A stretch of 64,000 nucleotides of DNA from Pseudomonadota bacterium (GCA_021845925.1 JAJZUW010000007.1:1-64000), one strand, 5' to 3'. Numbered from the stretch's first letter, positions 6,926 to 18,727 are shown. Translations and numbers: made by a program. The notes: generated by a model from the letters alone, not told the origin.

Positions 6926-8822
6926 TGGCGGTATTTCCGGTTGTCGCTGCAGGCGTCGTTGCCGGTTTTGGCAGTTTGCCCAGCAGGTAATAGTCCATGA
7001 CGGCGCGGGCGATCGGCCCCGCAGCAGTGCCACCATGCCCACCGTTCTCGACCAGCACCGCGACAGCGATTTTCGGATTGTCGGCCGGAGCAAAGGCAAT
7101 GAATACCGCATGGTCGCGGTGGTCGGCTTCCATGTGCGAGGCGTTGTATTTTTCGTTCTGGCGCAATCCGACCACCTGGGCAGTGCCGGTTTTGGCGGCA
7201 ACCGTATAGGGCGCACCCGCAAACGCCGAAACTGCGGTGCCACCCGGTCGGGTCACATCGATCATGGCGTCCACGATGACTTGACGCTGTTCGGGGGGCA
7301 GGTCAATGGTGCGGATCACATCCGGGGCGATACTGGTCCGTTTGCCGGTGGCGCTGTCGATGACGGTTTTGACCAGTTCCGGCCGGAGCAGTTTGCCGCC
7401 ATTGGCCAGCGCGGCAGTTGCCATGGCCAGTTGCAACGGTGTGGTCAGGTTGTAGCCCTGGCCGATGCCGCAGATCACCGTTTCACCGGGGAACCAGGGC
7501 TGTTTTGAAAAACGGGCCTTCCAGGCGCGGGAAGGCAACACACCGGCAACTTCGCCCGACAGATCAATGCCGGTTTTGTGTCCGAAACCAAACTGGGACA
7601 GATAGTCGTGCATGCGATCGATGCCCAGATCGTTGGCCAGATGGTAATAGTACGTATCGCAGGATACGACAATCGACCGGTGCATATCCACCATGCCGTG
7701 GCCGTTTGGCGCCCAGTCCCGGTAACGGTGGCTCGAACCGGGAAACCGGAAATAGCCGGGATCGGCAATGGTGTCGGTCGGCGTGCGCACGCCGTCGTGC
7801 AGGCCGGCCAGTGCCATGAACGGCTTGATGGTCGAGCCCTCCGGGTAGGCGGCGCGCAGAGCGCGGTTGATCAGGGGGTGGTCGGGGGAATTGTTCAGGC
7901 TGTCCCAGTCGCTGGTATCAATCCCGTCGACAAACAGGTTGGGATCAAATTCTGGCATGCTGACCAGGGCGAGGATGCCGCCGGTGCGTGGATCCAGGGC
8001 GACCAGAGCGCCTTTGTGGTCGCCAAAGGCCTGTTCGGCAATTGCCTGCATGCGGGCATCGAGCCACAGTACCAGATCATCGCCGGACACCGGATCGCGA
8101 TGGGCAAGCGTGCGCACCGCATGGCCTTGCGCATCGGTTTCCACCAGATCGGAACCAGGGGTGCCGCGCAGCTGGTTTTCAAAGCTTTGTTCGATGCCGG
8201 TCTTGCCGATATGATCCGTTCCCCGGTAGTTGTCGTAACGGCCTTCGGATTCCAGTTGCCTGATGTCGGCATCACTCATGCGCCCGATATACCCCAGCAA
8301 ATGGGCCGCTTCCGTCTGGTGCGGGTACTGACGGAACAGTCTGGCCTTGACTTCCACGCCTGGCAGCCGGTAACGGTTGGCGGCAACCCTGGCCACTTCT
8401 GCGTCGGTCAACCGGTTGCGTAACGGCAGGGTTTCAAAATTGTGGCTTTGCTGCAGCAGTTTGAAAAAATTGCGCCGGTTGGCCGGGCTGATTTCGACCA
8501 GGGTGGCCAGCTGATCAATGGTGGTATTCAGATCGTGAATCTTGCCTGGGGTCAGTTCAAGGGTATACGCGGCGTAATTGTGCGCCAGCACGTCCCCGTG
8601 ACTGTCGAGGATAATGCCCCGGTTCGGCGCCACCGGTACGACAGTGATGCGGTTGTTTTCTGCCAGGGTGTGGAAGTAGTCATACCGCCAGATCTGCAGG
8701 TAAACCAGCCTGGCCAGCAAAATGGTGAATGCCAGGCCGACGAGGATGGCCGCGACCCAGGCACGCTGGGTGAAACCGGACAGCTCTTCGTGATAGGTGC
8801 GGATCGATATGCGCGACTTCAT
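6915..8822 (-). CDS. mrdA: Penicillin-binding protein 2, DD-transpeptidase
   Basis: Class B PBP that cross-links side-wall peptidoglycan as the partner of RodA. The preferred start is ATG 8822 (MKSRISIRTYHEEL), which overlaps mreD as ATGA; the frame is open a little further upstream. The 635 residues comprise a short cytoplasmic tail, one membrane anchor (about 20-44), the pedestal domain with RNRLTD and RGTDHIGKTGIEQ, and the transpeptidase domain. Its motifs are STIK (S330-K333), SCD (387-389, the usual SxD of PBP2) and KTG (544-546). The C-terminal tail is short and threonine/alanine-rich. Confidence 0.96.
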   Translation of the reverse strand: MKSRISIRTYHEELSGFTQRAWVAAILVGLAFTILLARLVYLQIWRYDYFHTLAENNRITVVPVAPNRGIILDSHGDVLAHNYAAYTLELTPGKIHDLNTTIDQLATLVEISPANRRNFFKLLQQSHNFETLPLRNRLTDAEVARVAANRYRLPGVEVKARLFRQYPHQTEAAHLLGYIGRMSDADIRQLESEGRYDNYRGTDHIGKTGIEQSFENQLRGTPGSDLVETDAQGHAVRTLAHRDPVSGDDLVLWLDARMQAIAEQAFGDHKGALVALDPRTGGILALVSMPEFDPNLFVDGIDTSDWDSLNNSPDHPLINRALRAAYPEGSTIKPFMALAGLHDGVRTPTDTIADPGYFRFPGSSHRYRDWAPNGHGMVDMHRSIVVSCDTYYYHLANDLGIDRMHDYLSQFGFGHKTGIDLSGEVAGVLPSRAWKARFSKQPWFPGETVICGIGQGYNLTTPLQLAMATAALANGGKLLRPELVKTVIDSATGKRTSIAPDVIRTIDLPPEQRQVIVDAMIDVTRPGGTAVSAFAGAPYTVAAKTGTAQVVGLRQNEKYNASHMEADHRDHAVFIAFAPADNPKIAVAVLVENGGHGGTAAGPIARAVMDYYLLGKLPKPATTPAATTGNTANAD

Positions 8823-9340
8823 GGTGCGTTGGGCGGCATGCGAACCTGCAGGCGGTGCATGATGCCCCACCAGGGAAACCAGACCAGCGTTCCGGTAACC
8901 AGCGATGCCATCCAGGGCAGGACATCGCGCGAATCACCCATGAAAGTGGCGATCAGGATGTTGCTGACCTGTTCGAGCAGCAGAAACGCCATGACCGGTA
9001 AAGCCTGCTGCCATGGCGGAAAATTGTACAGCCGGCGCTGGAATAGCGTCAGGGCATACACAGCCAGGGCGTAACTGATGGCATGCTGGCCGATGTGGGC
9101 GCCATCGCTGAAGTCGGTCAGCAGGCCCAGCCACCAGGCTGAACCAACGCCAATCCGCGTGGGTTGGTAAATTGCCCAGTACAGGGTGGCCAGCAGCAGA
9201 AAATCCGGACGCAGCCACAACAGATCGATTCGCCACGGCAACAGGTTGAGCAGCCATCCAGCCAGAAGGGAGCCGGCCAGAATACGCAGGCTATGGCCGG
9301 CGTGAATGGTAGGACCTTGGGGATGTGCGAACTGTTTCAT
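8819..9340 (-). CDS. mreD: Rod shape-determining protein MreD
   Basis: Inner-membrane protein of 173 residues with five or six hydrophobic helices. It belongs to the MreBCD elongasome that links MreB filaments to RodA/PBP2. The family features GAWLLN-like first helix, WRIDLLWLRPDFLLLATLYWA and GLLTDFSDGAHIGQHAISYAL are recognisable. The gene overlaps both neighbours by four bases (ATGA), so mreC, mreD and mrdA are probably translated in a coupled way and in fixed ratio. MreD is poorly conserved in sequence, so the position between mreC and mrdA adds to the call. Confidence 0.94.
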   Translation of the reverse strand: MKQFAHPQGPTIHAGHSLRILAGSLLAGWLLNLLPWRIDLLWLRPDFLLLATLYWAIYQPTRIGVGSAWWLGLLTDFSDGAHIGQHAISYALAVYALTLFQRRLYNFPPWQQALPVMAFLLLEQVSNILIATFMGDSRDVLPWMASLVTGTLVWFPWWGIMHRLQVRMPPNAP

Positions 9341-10179
9341 CGTGGCTGGGGATGGGTGTCAACAATCAGTACCTGCTGTTCGCGGTCGATGGCAGCGAGC
9401 GGCTGGCAGGAGACAATATCGAAGGCCCGGGCCGAACGGTTGTCGATGCTGGTGATGCGGGCAACATCGAGTCCGGCCGGGAAAACGCCGCCCAGTCCGG
9501 AAGTGACCAGCAGGTCTCCCGGACGAATATCGGTGCTGTGCGGCAGGTAGCGCAATTCGACCCCCTGGCCAGTGCCAAACATGATGGCGTTCTGTCCTGT
9601 GCGCTGGACGCGGACGGGTACCGACTGATCCTTGTCGGTGATCAAGGTCACTGTGCTGGTCAGCGGATACGTGCTGGTGATCTGTCCGACCAGTCCGGTT
9701 TCATCGATGACGGCAGAGCCTGGCTGAATGCCGGACAGGCTGCCACGATCGAGGCTGATCAGGGCCTGGTAGGGATTCCGGCTGATACCGACGATTTCTG
9801 CGGCATGGCTGGTCAGGCCGGATTTGCTGCGCAGGTCTAGCAGGGCGCGCAGGTGGTGGTTTTCGGCGGACAGAGACCGCAGTTGCTGGCTTTCCAGTTG
9901 CCAGCGCACAGCCTGGCGGCGCAATTGCCGGTTTTCGGTCAGCAAGGTACCTTGCTTGACGAAGAATGCGCTCATGTTGCCAAAGGCGCTGACAGGAATC
10001 TGCTCGATCGCCTGCAATGGATAGATCAGGCTGTTGGCTGCCGCGCGCAGCCAGAACAGGCCGTGGTAACGCGCATCCAGTGTCAATAGCAGAATGCTGG
10101 CCAGCAGATAGATCACCAGCCTCGCACCCGGCGTCAGGCCATGTGGAAAGAGTGCCGGATTGGAGTGGTGTTCTGCCAT
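9337..10179 (-). CDS. mreC: Rod shape-determining protein MreC
   Basis: Bitopic periplasmic scaffold that activates PBP2. The frame opens at 10299, but the likely start is ATG 10179 (MAEHHSNPALFPHG), giving 280 residues. After a ~20-residue cytoplasmic part comes one membrane helix (LVIYLLASILLLTLD). A coiled coil follows (about 75-115: ENRQLRRQAVRWQLESQQL and onward), then the two beta-barrel domains with GISRNPYQALISLDRGS and GLVGQITSTYP. No strong ribosome site precedes 10179, so translation may depend on the 49-base gap from mreB. The unlikely upstream extension is proline/arginine-rich and not family-like. Confidence 0.94.
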   Translation of the reverse strand: MAEHHSNPALFPHGLTPGARLVIYLLASILLLTLDARYHGLFWLRAAANSLIYPLQAIEQIPVSAFGNMSAFFVKQGTLLTENRQLRRQAVRWQLESQQLRSLSAENHHLRALLDLRSKSGLTSHAAEIVGISRNPYQALISLDRGSLSGIQPGSAVIDETGLVGQITSTYPLTSTVTLITDKDQSVPVRVQRTGQNAIMFGTGQGVELRYLPHSTDIRPGDLLVTSGLGGVFPAGLDVARITSIDNRSARAFDIVSCQPLAAIDREQQVLIVDTHPQPR

Positions 10180-10228
10180 GAGGTCGTCGGAATCGGGCGG
10201 GCCGGGTGCTGCCGGCCCGGTTTTGTTG

Positions 10229-11427
<1,199 letters not shown>

Positions 11428-11715
11428 ATGTCGTTAAGCCTGCAGGATGTAGAACGGGTCGCCAGTCTGGCCCGGATTGCCATCGCCCCCGGCGAGGCCG
11501 AAACCTGGCAAAGCCAGATCAATGGAATCTTTGAACTGATCGCCGGTATGCAGGCGGTCGATACGAATGGCATCGAGCCGATGGCGCATGCCAGGGACCC
11601 GGTTCAGCGTCTTCGAACGGATGAAGTCACAGAGCCGGATTTGCGCGAAAAGTTCCAGGCGATCGCGCCTCAGGTTGAAGCCGGTTTGTATCTTGTGCCA
11701 CAAGTGATTGAATAA
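11428..11715 (+). CDS. gatC: Asp-tRNA(Asn)/Glu-tRNA(Gln) amidotransferase subunit C
   Basis: Small 95-residue subunit that wraps around GatA and GatB and stabilises the amidotransferase. The family pattern is clear: [13 protein letters not shown] at the N-terminus, central [23 protein letters not shown], and a C-terminal [13 protein letters not shown], where P and VIE are near-invariant. First gene of gatCAB, with gatA starting two bases after its stop. Presence of gatCAB indicates that Gln-tRNA and/or Asn-tRNA are made by transamidation in this organism. Confidence 0.96.
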   Translation: MSLSLQDVERVASLARIAIAPGEAETWQSQINGIFELIAGMQAVDTNGIEPMAHARDPVQRLRTDEVTEPDLREKFQAIAPQVEAGLYLVPQVIE

Positions 11716-11716
11716 C

Positions 11717-13174
11717 ATGATCAACGAAGGACTGAAGCAGTTGTCGGCCGCGCTGGCGGCACGCCGCATTTCCAGCGAGGAACTGGCCCGGGAATACCTG
11801 GCACGCATTGACCAGCTCAACCCGCAGATCAATGCATTCATTACGGTCAATCCGGATGCCACGATGCAGGAGGCGAAGACTGCCGATGCGATGCTGGCGG
11901 CCGGTACGGCCGGACCGTTAACCGGCATTCCACTGGCCCACAAGGATATTTTCTGCATGGATGGCTGGCGGACCACCTGCGCATCACGCATGCTGGAAAA
12001 CTTTGTGGCGCCCTATGATGCCCATGTGGTAGGTCTGTGCCGCCAGGCTGGCATGGTCTGTCTTGGCAAGACCAACATGGATGAATTCGCCATGGGGTCG
12101 TCCAACGAGACTTCGTGGTTCGGCCCGGTCAGGAACCCGTGGGACATGCAGGCCGTGCCGGGTGGATCATCCGGCGGCTCTGCTGCGGCAGTCGCGGCCA
12201 GGCTGGCGCCGGTGGCGACGGGCACCGATACCGGTGGTTCAATACGCCAGCCGGCAGCCATGACCGGCATCACCGGGCTCAAGCCCACCTACGGCGTGGT
12301 GTCCCGCTATGGCATGATTGCATTTGCCTCCAGCCTGGATCAGGCCGGGCCGATGGCCAGGTCTGCGGAAGACTGCGCCATGCTGATGAATGCAATGGCC
12401 GGATTCGATGCGCGCGATTCCACCAGTCTGGAACGCGAACGGGAAGACTACACGCGCGATCTGGGCCAGCCGCTGGCCGGGTTGCGCATCGGCCTGCCGA
12501 AAGAATTTTTTGCCGCCGGTCTGAGTGGCGACGTTGCCCGGGCAGTGGACGAAGCCCTGGCAGAATATCGTCGCCTTGGCGCCGTGACGGTAGAGGTTTC
12601 CCTGCCGTCCAGTGCCTTGTCGATACCGGTTTATTATGTGCTGGCTCCGGCGGAGGCATCGGCAAACCTGTCGCGGTTCGACGGCGTGCGGTACGGTCAT
12701 CGCGCGGCAGAATACGGCGACCTGACCGACATGTACCAGAAGACGCGTGCCGAGGGGTTTGGTGCCGAAGTCAAACGGCGCATCATGATCGGAACGTACG
12801 TGCTCTCGCACGGATATTATGACGCCTACTACATCAAGGCCCAGAAAATCCGCCGCCTGATTGCGGAAGATTTTGCCAAAGCCTTTGCGGAATGTGATGT
12901 CATCATGGGGCCGACGGCACCAGAGACTGCTTTTGACCTGGGCGCCAAAAACAGTGATCCGGTGGCCATGTACCTGTCTGATATCTACACCATTGCCGTC
13001 AATCTGGCCGGATTGCCCGGAATGTCGATTCCGTGCGGTTTTGACAGCCGCCAGCGTCCGGTTGGCCTGCAATTGATCGGCAATTATTTTGGCGAGGCGC
13101 GTTTGCTGGGCATCGCTCACCAGTATCAACTGGCCACTGACTGGCACCAGCGCGTGCCGGCAGCTGTGGCCTGA
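11717..13174 (+). CDS. gatA: Asp-tRNA(Asn)/Glu-tRNA(Gln) amidotransferase subunit A
   Basis: Amidase-signature subunit that releases ammonia from glutamine (or asparagine) and feeds it to GatB. The 485 residues are normal. The Ser-cisSer-Lys catalytic machinery is visible: the lysine in HKDIFC, the [12 protein letters not shown] loop with the cis-serine, and the nucleophile in [12 protein letters not shown]. The ATG at 11717 is preferred over the TTG three codons upstream, which would overlap gatC. Next is gatB, 13 bases after the stop. The C-terminal substrate-pocket segment [14 protein letters not shown] is typical. Confidence 0.98.
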   Translation: MINEGLKQLSAALAARRISSEELAREYLARIDQLNPQINAFITVNPDATMQEAKTADAMLAAGTAGPLTGIPLAHKDIFCMDGWRTTCASRMLENFVAPYDAHVVGLCRQAGMVCLGKTNMDEFAMGSSNETSWFGPVRNPWDMQAVPGGSSGGSAAAVAARLAPVATGTDTGGSIRQPAAMTGITGLKPTYGVVSRYGMIAFASSLDQAGPMARSAEDCAMLMNAMAGFDARDSTSLEREREDYTRDLGQPLAGLRIGLPKEFFAAGLSGDVARAVDEALAEYRRLGAVTVEVSLPSSALSIPVYYVLAPAEASANLSRFDGVRYGHRAAEYGDLTDMYQKTRAEGFGAEVKRRIMIGTYVLSHGYYDAYYIKAQKIRRLIAEDFAKAFAECDVIMGPTAPETAFDLGAKNSDPVAMYLSDIYTIAVNLAGLPGMSIPCGFDSRQRPVGLQLIGNYFGEARLLGIAHQYQLATDWHQRVPAAVA

Positions 13175-13187
13175 ATGGAGTTGCAAC

Positions 13188-14624
13188 ATGCAGTGGGAAG
13201 TCGTGATTGGCCTGGAAGTTCACGCGCAGCTGGCAACGCGCAGCAAGATTTTTTCCGGCGCATCCACCGCCTTTGGTGCGGAGCCCAACACCCAGGCCAG
13301 TGCTGTTGACATTGCGCTGCCAGGTGTCCTGCCGGTACTGAACCGGGCCGCCGTCGAACATGCGATCCGTTTCGGACTGGCTGTTGACGCCGAAATCAAC
13401 CCGAAATCGGTATTTGCGCGCAAGAATTACTTTTACCCGGATCTGCCGAAAGGCTACCAGATCAGCCAGATGGATGAACCTGTGGTCAAGGGTGGTTCGC
13501 TGAGACTGATTCTGCCCGATGGTGAAAAAACCATTCGCCTGACCCGCGCGCACCTGGAAGAAGATGCCGGCAAATCGCTGCATGGCGATTTCCATGGCAT
13601 GACCGGCATCGACCTCAACCGTGCCGGCACGCCGTTGCTGGAAATCGTGTCCGAACCGGACATGCGCAGTGCTGTCGAAGCAGTGGCGTATGCGCGGACA
13701 TTGCATGGGCTGGTGACCTGGCTTGGTATCTGCGATGGCAACATGCAGGAAGGCAGTTTTCGCTGCGATGCCAACGTATCGGTGAGGCCGCGTGGCCAGG
13801 CAGCATTTGGCACCCGTTGCGAAATCAAGAATCTCAATTCGTTCCGGTTTCTGGAGCGGGCTATCGAATTCGAGGTGCGGCGCCAGATCGAACTGATTGA
13901 AGACGGTGGCACGGTACGTCAGGAAACCCGTCTGTATGATGCTGACCGCGATGAAACCCGCACAATGCGCACCAAGGAAGACGCATTCGATTACCGTTAT
14001 TTCCCGGATCCCGATCTGTTGCCACTGGTCATCGGGCAGCAATGGATTGAAGAGGTGCGGGCCTCGATGCCGGAACTGCCTTCGGCCATGCACAACCGGT
14101 TGGTCGCGCAATATGGCTTGCCGGCCTATGATGCCAGCATTCTGACCGCCAGCCGGGGCATGGCTGACTATTTCGAACAGGCGGTGGCTGCATCGGGTGG
14201 TGCTGCCAAACAGTGCGCCAACTGGATCATGGGCGACCTGTCAGCAGCATTGAACCGTCATGGCATCGATATCGGTGCCAGTCCGGTAACGGCAGCACAG
14301 CTTGGTCAGCTCGTGGCCCGGGTGCAGGATGGGACATTGTCAGGCAAGCTGGGCAAGACGGTGTTTGAAGCTCTGTGGCAGGGCGAGGGCGAGGTGGATG
14401 TCATCATCGATAATCGCGGTCTGCGGCAGGTATCCGATACCGGCGCCATTGCTGCGATCGTGGACGGGGTATTGCAGGCACATCCCGCCCAGGTGGCCGA
14501 ATTCCGCGCCGGCAAGGAAAAAATGCTCGGTTTTCTGATCGGGCAAGCCATGAAGGCGAGCAAAGGCAAGGCCAATCCGCAGCAGCTGAACGAAATGATG
14601 CTGGCGCGGCTGCGGGCCGACTGA
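13188..14624 (+). CDS. gatB: Asp-tRNA(Asn)/Glu-tRNA(Gln) amidotransferase subunit B
   Basis: tRNA-binding and kinase-like subunit that activates the misacylated Glu- or Asp-tRNA and amidates it with ammonia from GatA. The start is [15 protein letters not shown] at 13188, with GGAG eight bases upstream, giving 478 residues; the frame open from 13089 is gatA read out of phase. Family motifs [42 protein letters not shown] and [10 protein letters not shown] are present. The C-terminal YqeY-like tail domain ends in [17 protein letters not shown]. It converges on the DUF4124 gene 17 bases downstream. Confidence 0.98.
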   Translation: MQWEVVIGLEVHAQLATRSKIFSGASTAFGAEPNTQASAVDIALPGVLPVLNRAAVEHAIRFGLAVDAEINPKSVFARKNYFYPDLPKGYQISQMDEPVVKGGSLRLILPDGEKTIRLTRAHLEEDAGKSLHGDFHGMTGIDLNRAGTPLLEIVSEPDMRSAVEAVAYARTLHGLVTWLGICDGNMQEGSFRCDANVSVRPRGQAAFGTRCEIKNLNSFRFLERAIEFEVRRQIELIEDGGTVRQETRLYDADRDETRTMRTKEDAFDYRYFPDPDLLPLVIGQQWIEEVRASMPELPSAMHNRLVAQYGLPAYDASILTASRGMADYFEQAVAASGGAAKQCANWIMGDLSAALNRHGIDIGASPVTAAQLGQLVARVQDGTLSGKLGKTVFEALWQGEGEVDVIIDNRGLRQVSDTGAIAAIVDGVLQAHPAQVAEFRAGKEKMLGFLIGQAMKASKGKANPQQLNEMMLARLRAD

Positions 14625-14641
14625 GTCCGGCTGCTGCTGGA

Positions 14642-15316
14642 TCAGGGCTTTCCGTTATCTGGTTTGGGCAACGCCGGCGCGGAGGCGTTGCTGCCGGTGT
14701 TGTTCGTTTTGTTCTGGGTCAGTTCGACGAACCGTTGCTTGTCGGCTTCGAATCTGGCTCTGGTGGCCGACAATTCCTGTTTTTTGGTGTCCAGCTGCTG
14801 GTTCAGGTCCTGTATGCGCTGTTCGTTGGCCTGAAACCGTTCCGCCTGCAGGCCGGATACCGGCGGCTGGTTGTGGCTGGCCGCCAGCATTTCCTGCCGT
14901 TTTTGCAGCAGTGGCTGCATCTGGGCTTCGATGCCCGTGATCACCTGACGGATCTGCTGCAGGTTGTCATGGCGGGCGATGTCGATTTCCTGGGCTGAAC
15001 TGTACGTATTGAGCAGGGCGCTGTCATGCCGTTTCTGCTCGGTCAGGTCGCGTTGCCGCTTTGCTGATGCGGCCTGTTCGGCGGCTTCCTGCTGGCGTTG
15101 TTCGGCCGTGGGAGCCGGACCGGACCGCTGGATGACAACGCCGCGCTTGTCGAAGGTGGTGACAGGCCGTCCGGCCGCCTGTGCCGGCATCACATTGCCA
15201 TAGTGGACGATGCCGTCGGCGTCGGTCCACTTGTAGATTGGATCGGCATGAACGCAGGTTGCCAGGCTGGCAAACAGAACGAGATGACAGAGCGGAATCC
15301 GGCATGTGTGTGTCAC
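14642..15316 (-). CDS. Exported DUF4124 domain protein with coiled coil
   Basis: Probable periplasmic protein of 224 residues. A signal peptide (cleavage after VHA, about residue 24) is followed directly by a DUF4124 module, [19 protein letters not shown], ending near residue 60. A long charged coiled coil (about 75-200) with many Gln/Glu/Lys residues follows, then a short Asn/Pro tail. DUF4124 proteins are common in beta- and gammaproteobacteria and their function is not established. The start overlaps the pyrE stop as ATGA, so the gene is co-transcribed with pyrE. A second DUF4124 protein lies at 57226-57807. Confidence 0.85.
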   Translation of the reverse strand: MTHTCRIPLCHLVLFASLATCVHADPIYKWTDADGIVHYGNVMPAQAAGRPVTTFDKRGVVIQRSGPAPTAEQRQQEAAEQAASAKRQRDLTEQKRHDSALLNTYSSAQEIDIARHDNLQQIRQVITGIEAQMQPLLQKRQEMLAASHNQPPVSGLQAERFQANEQRIQDLNQQLDTKKQELSATRARFEADKQRFVELTQNKTNNTGSNASAPALPKPDNGKP

Positions 15317-15960
15317 GTGGTTGCGACTCCATAGGTTGAGCGATAGCGCTCGATGGCTTGCATGTATTGTTTCATGTCTGCTGATGTTTGCAAATAGGCC
15401 AGCAGATCGTCCAGTGTGGCGATGGCAAATACCGGAATGCCGTGGCTGGCCCGGACTTCTTGGGCTGCGGACATTTCGCCAAGTCCGCGTTCCATGCGGT
15501 CGATTGCAATCACGACCCCGGCTGGCTCTGCGCCGTGCTGTCGGATGATGTCGATCGATTCGCGCACCGAGGTCCCTGCAGAAATGACGTCGTCAATGAT
15601 CAGCACGCGTCCGGTCAGTGGCGCACCGACCAGCTGGCCGCCTTCGCCGTGGTCCTTGGCTTCCTTGCGGTTGAAACACCACGGCCGGTTGTGGCCGGCA
15701 TGGGCCAGGGCGATGCTGGTGGCGGCGGCCAACGGAATGCCCTTGTAGGCGGGGCCGAACAGAATGTCGAACGGAATCCCGGCGGTGAGAATCGCTTTGG
15801 CGTAAAATTCTCCCAGTTTGCCTAGCATGGCACCATCGTTGAACAGACCGGCATTGAAAAAATAGGGGCTGGACCGGCCAGCCTTGGTGGTGAATTCGCC
15901 AAAGCGCAATACCTGGCTGTCGATGGAAAACTGGAGAAACTGTTGTCTGAAATCGTGCAT
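15313..15960 (-). CDS. pyrE: Orotate phosphoribosyltransferase
   Basis: Converts orotate and PRPP to orotidine monophosphate in pyrimidine synthesis. The start is ATG 15960 ([13 protein letters not shown]), giving 215 residues. The frame open to 16125 lies over the divergent exonuclease gene and is rejected. The PRPP-binding motif [17 protein letters not shown] is intact, as are the substrate segments [21 protein letters not shown] and the flexible-loop [11 protein letters not shown]. Only 25 bases separate it from the divergent exonuclease III gene. The pyrE-exoIII pairing also occurs in other betaproteobacteria. Confidence 0.97.
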   Translation of the reverse strand: MHDFRQQFLQFSIDSQVLRFGEFTTKAGRSSPYFFNAGLFNDGAMLGKLGEFYAKAILTAGIPFDILFGPAYKGIPLAAATSIALAHAGHNRPWCFNRKEAKDHGEGGQLVGAPLTGRVLIIDDVISAGTSVRESIDIIRQHGAEPAGVVIAIDRMERGLGEMSAAQEVRASHGIPVFAIATLDDLLAYLQTSADMKQYMQAIERYRSTYGVATT

Positions 15961-15985
15961 CGCGCACTCCACTGGAAATGGTTCA

Positions 15986-16762
15986 ATGCGTATTATAACG
16001 GCTAACCTGAACGGCATTCGTTCTGCTTGCAGCAAAGGGTTTTTTGACTGGTTGCCGGCCCAGGCAGCCGATTTTGTCTGTGTCCAGGAACTGAAGGCCC
16101 AGGAGGGTGATCTGGACGAAACCATGCGTTCCCCGATGGGTTACCAGGGTTATTTTCATTGTGCAGAAAAAAAAGGCTACAGTGGCGTGGGCATTTATGC
16201 CAGACACGAGCCACAATCGGTGACGGTTGGGTTGGGTATCGATGAAATCGATGCCGAAGGACGCTATCTGGAGCTGGTTTATGAGCAGTTTTCCGTGGTG
16301 TCCCTGTATCTGCCGTCCGGATCCAGCGGCGAACACCGGCAGGCGGCCAAATTTCGTTTCATGGAACTGTTCTATCCGCGCCTGGCCGACATGATGGCCG
16401 ATGGTCGTCCACGCATCCTGTGCGGCGACTGGAACATTGCCCACCGCCAGGCCGATCTGAAAAACTGGAAATCCAACCAGAAAAATTCCGGATTCCTGCC
16501 CGAAGAACGGGCCTGGATGGACCGGGTTCTTGATGGTCTTGGCTGGCAGGATGTTTACCGGCGTCTGTATCCGGATGCCACGGACGACTGCTACACATGG
16601 TGGAGCAATCGCGGTCAGGCGCGGCAGAAAAACGTTGGCTGGCGGATTGACTATCAGCTTGCCACTCCGGACATGGCTGCACGTGCACGTTCGGCAACCG
16701 TTTACAAGGCGCAGTGGTTTTCCGATCATGCCCCGCTGACAGTGGACTACGCGGATGACTGA
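15986..16762 (+). CDS. Exodeoxyribonuclease III (first of two ExoIII-family proteins)
   Basis: Mg-dependent DNA-repair nuclease of the exonuclease-phosphatase fold, 258 residues. It starts at [14 protein letters not shown] (15986); upstream in-frame residues lie over pyrE. Catalytic features are present: N in TANLNGIR, E in VQELKAQ, DWN in CGDWNIAH, and SDHAPL near the C-terminus. The GVGIYAR segment is typical. It likely acts as AP endonuclease and/or 3'-repair exonuclease. A paralogue of identical length is at 57807-58583, and the two differ throughout, so they are old paralogues, as in Neisseria where two such enzymes split the tasks. Its stop overlaps the AmpG-like gene by eight bases. 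Confidence 0.94.
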   Translation: MRIITANLNGIRSACSKGFFDWLPAQAADFVCVQELKAQEGDLDETMRSPMGYQGYFHCAEKKGYSGVGIYARHEPQSVTVGLGIDEIDAEGRYLELVYEQFSVVSLYLPSGSSGEHRQAAKFRFMELFYPRLADMMADGRPRILCGDWNIAHRQADLKNWKSNQKNSGFLPEERAWMDRVLDGLGWQDVYRRLYPDATDDCYTWWSNRGQARQKNVGWRIDYQLATPDMAARARSATVYKAQWFSDHAPLTVDYADD

Positions 16763-18056
16763 TTTTGCTGCCGTGTGGCGGGTTTATGCGCATCCCAAGG
16801 TGCGCGCCATGCTGTTGCTTGGTTTCTCTTCCGGCTTGCCGCTGCTGCTGGTAATCAACACCCTGTCGTTCCGGTTGCGGGAATCCGGCATGGATCGCGC
16901 CCTGATCGGAGAGGTGACCTGGGTGGCCATGATCTGGGGTTTCAAGTGGTTGTGGGCGCCGTTGCTCGACCGCATCCGTTTGCCCTGGCTTGGTCGCCGG
17001 CTGGGCAGGCGCAGGTCATGGCTGCTGGTCGCCCAGGCCGGGGTGATGGTCGGACTGGCGGGCATGGGCTGGCAGGACCCTCGGCTGGCTTTGCCGGCGA
17101 TGGTCTGGTTTGCTGCGCTGACAGCATTTTCGGCGGCCAGTCAGGATGTGGTGGTGGATGCCTGGCGTATCGAGGCCGTCGCCGCCGACTGGCAGGGAGC
17201 GATGGCCGCCGCTTACCAGGCCGGATACCGGCTGGGCATGATCGTTGCAGGTGCCGGCGTGCTCTGGCTGGTGGCATGGCTGGCCGGTACCCCCGGCTAT
17301 CATCCGGCGGCATGGCAAACTGCGTATCTGGTCATGGCCGCTCTGATGGCGGTCATCATGCTGGCAGTGCTGCTGGTTCTGGATGAAGCGCCCTGGCACG
17401 AACATCTGCAAAGATCTGGCGACAATGCCGGTGTCTGGCTGGTGCAAGCCATCGTTGAACCACTGTCCGATTTTTTTTGTCGTTATGGTGGCGGAGCCGT
17501 GCTGATTCTGGTGCTGGCGGCCGCGTACCGGATTCCGGATGTGGTGCTGGGTGTGATGAGCAACACGTTTTACGTCGACATGGGGTTTACCAAGTCCGAA
17601 GTCGCCATGGTGTCCAAGATTTATGGCGTGGCCATGACCCTGGCTGGCGCAGGCATGGGCGGGCTGATGATCGCCCGGTTCGGGCTGTGGCGCATGTTGT
17701 GGCTGGGGCCGCTTTTTTCTGGCATCGGCGCATTGTGTTACGCCTGGCTGGCAGGTCGGGGACATGATGTCAGCGGGCTGGTTCTGACCATTTCGGTAGA
17801 TAATCTGGCCGGCGGACTGGCCTCAACGGCATTCATTGCCTGGTTGTCTGGCCTGACCAGCCGCGAATTTTCGGCAGGACAGTATGCTTTGCTGAGTTCG
17901 GTCCAGATGCTGTTGCCCAAGTTTATTGCCGGATTTTTCGGTTTTCTGGTCAATGCGTGGGGTTATCCGGCATTTTTCCGGGGATTGGCCTTGCTGGCTC
18001 TGCCGGCCTTGCTGCTTTTGTGGTTGTTGCAACGCTCCGGTCGGGGGGTGCCATGA
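16755..18056 (+). CDS. ampG: AmpG-like muropeptide permease (MFS)
   Basis: Major-facilitator protein of 433 residues with about 12 membrane helices. The N-terminal signature is AmpG-like: MLLLGFSSGLPLLLV, then the first-loop region WVAMIWGFKWLWAPLLDR, GRRRSWL, and SAASQDVVVDAWRIE in helix 5. AmpG imports GlcNAc-anhydroMurNAc peptides released during wall turnover, which fits a window rich in wall genes. It overlaps the upstream exonuclease gene by eight bases and the downstream TauE-like gene as ATGA, so the three are likely co-transcribed. Confidence 0.88.
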   Translation: MTDFAAVWRVYAHPKVRAMLLLGFSSGLPLLLVINTLSFRLRESGMDRALIGEVTWVAMIWGFKWLWAPLLDRIRLPWLGRRLGRRRSWLLVAQAGVMVGLAGMGWQDPRLALPAMVWFAALTAFSAASQDVVVDAWRIEAVAADWQGAMAAAYQAGYRLGMIVAGAGVLWLVAWLAGTPGYHPAAWQTAYLVMAALMAVIMLAVLLVLDEAPWHEHLQRSGDNAGVWLVQAIVEPLSDFFCRYGGGAVLILVLAAAYRIPDVVLGVMSNTFYVDMGFTKSEVAMVSKIYGVAMTLAGAGMGGLMIARFGLWRMLWLGPLFSGIGALCYAWLAGRGHDVSGLVLTISVDNLAGGLASTAFIAWLSGLTSREFSAGQYALLSSVQMLLPKFIAGFFGFLVNAWGYPAFFRGLALLALPALLLLWLLQRSGRGVP

Positions 18057-18727
18057 GTCATGATGTACTGTTGTCAGTGTTTCTGGTGGGCTGGCTGGGC
18101 GGCGTGCACTGTCTTGGCATGTGTGGCGGACTGGTGGGCGCCATGTCGCTGTCGGCGCCTGGCGGGCGTGCTGGCTGGCCGGTGCTGTTTGGCTACAACA
18201 TTGGCCGGGTGGTCAGTTACACCCTGGCGGGCGCGCTGGCCGGACTGCTTGGCGCCGGTAGTCTGATGCTGGAACGGGTGTTTCCGGTTTCGCTGGTGTT
18301 GTACGTGCTGGCCAACAGCATGCTGATTCTGCTGGGCTTGTATCTGGCCGGGTGGTCACAGGTGGTTTTGCATGTGGAATCGCTGGGCGCTGGGCTCTGG
18401 CGCGGATTGCGTCCGCTGATGGCGCGGTTTTTGCCGCCACGTCATTACTGGCAGGCGATTCCGGCCGGGCTGGTGTGGGGCTGGTTGCCCTGCGGCCTGG
18501 TGTATTCGGTATTGCTGACGGCGCTGGCCAGTGGCAGTGCTGCTCGTGGTGCCCAGATCATGCTGGTGTTCGGGCTTGGCACCTTGCCCAACCTGCTGGC
18601 CATGGGCTGGTTTGCCCACCGCCTGCAGGCGGTCCGGCGGGAAGTGTGGGTTCGTCGTGCAGCAGGTCTGCTGGTGATGCTGTTTGGTGTGGTTGGTCTG
18701 GTGCATGTTCTGCACCGGTTCTGGTGA
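18053..18727 (+). CDS. TauE/SafE-family (COG2836-type) membrane protein
   Basis: Inner-membrane protein of 224 residues with about six helices. It starts in the ATGA junction with the AmpG-like gene; the longer frame from 17957 is AmpG read out of phase. The first helix carries GGVHCLGMCGGLVGA. This HCxGMCGG pattern is typical of the COG2836 branch of the TauE/SafE family, which is often found near cytochrome-oxidase or metal-handling genes. A second conserved segment, VWGWLPCGLVYSVL, is present. Substrate unknown; a role in metal or sulfur-compound transport is family-based inference. Confidence 0.82.
   Translation: MSHDVLLSVFLVGWLGGVHCLGMCGGLVGAMSLSAPGGRAGWPVLFGYNIGRVVSYTLAGALAGLLGAGSLMLERVFPVSLVLYVLANSMLILLGLYLAGWSQVVLHVESLGAGLWRGLRPLMARFLPPRHYWQAIPAGLVWGWLPCGLVYSVLLTALASGSAARGAQIMLVFGLGTLPNLLAMGWFAHRLQAVRREVWVRRAAGLLVMLFGVVGLVHVLHRFW

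Noticed and set aside
12999-14111. 370-codon frame antisense to gatA/gatB
   Set aside because: It spans two convincing genes on the other strand and has no recognisable domain.
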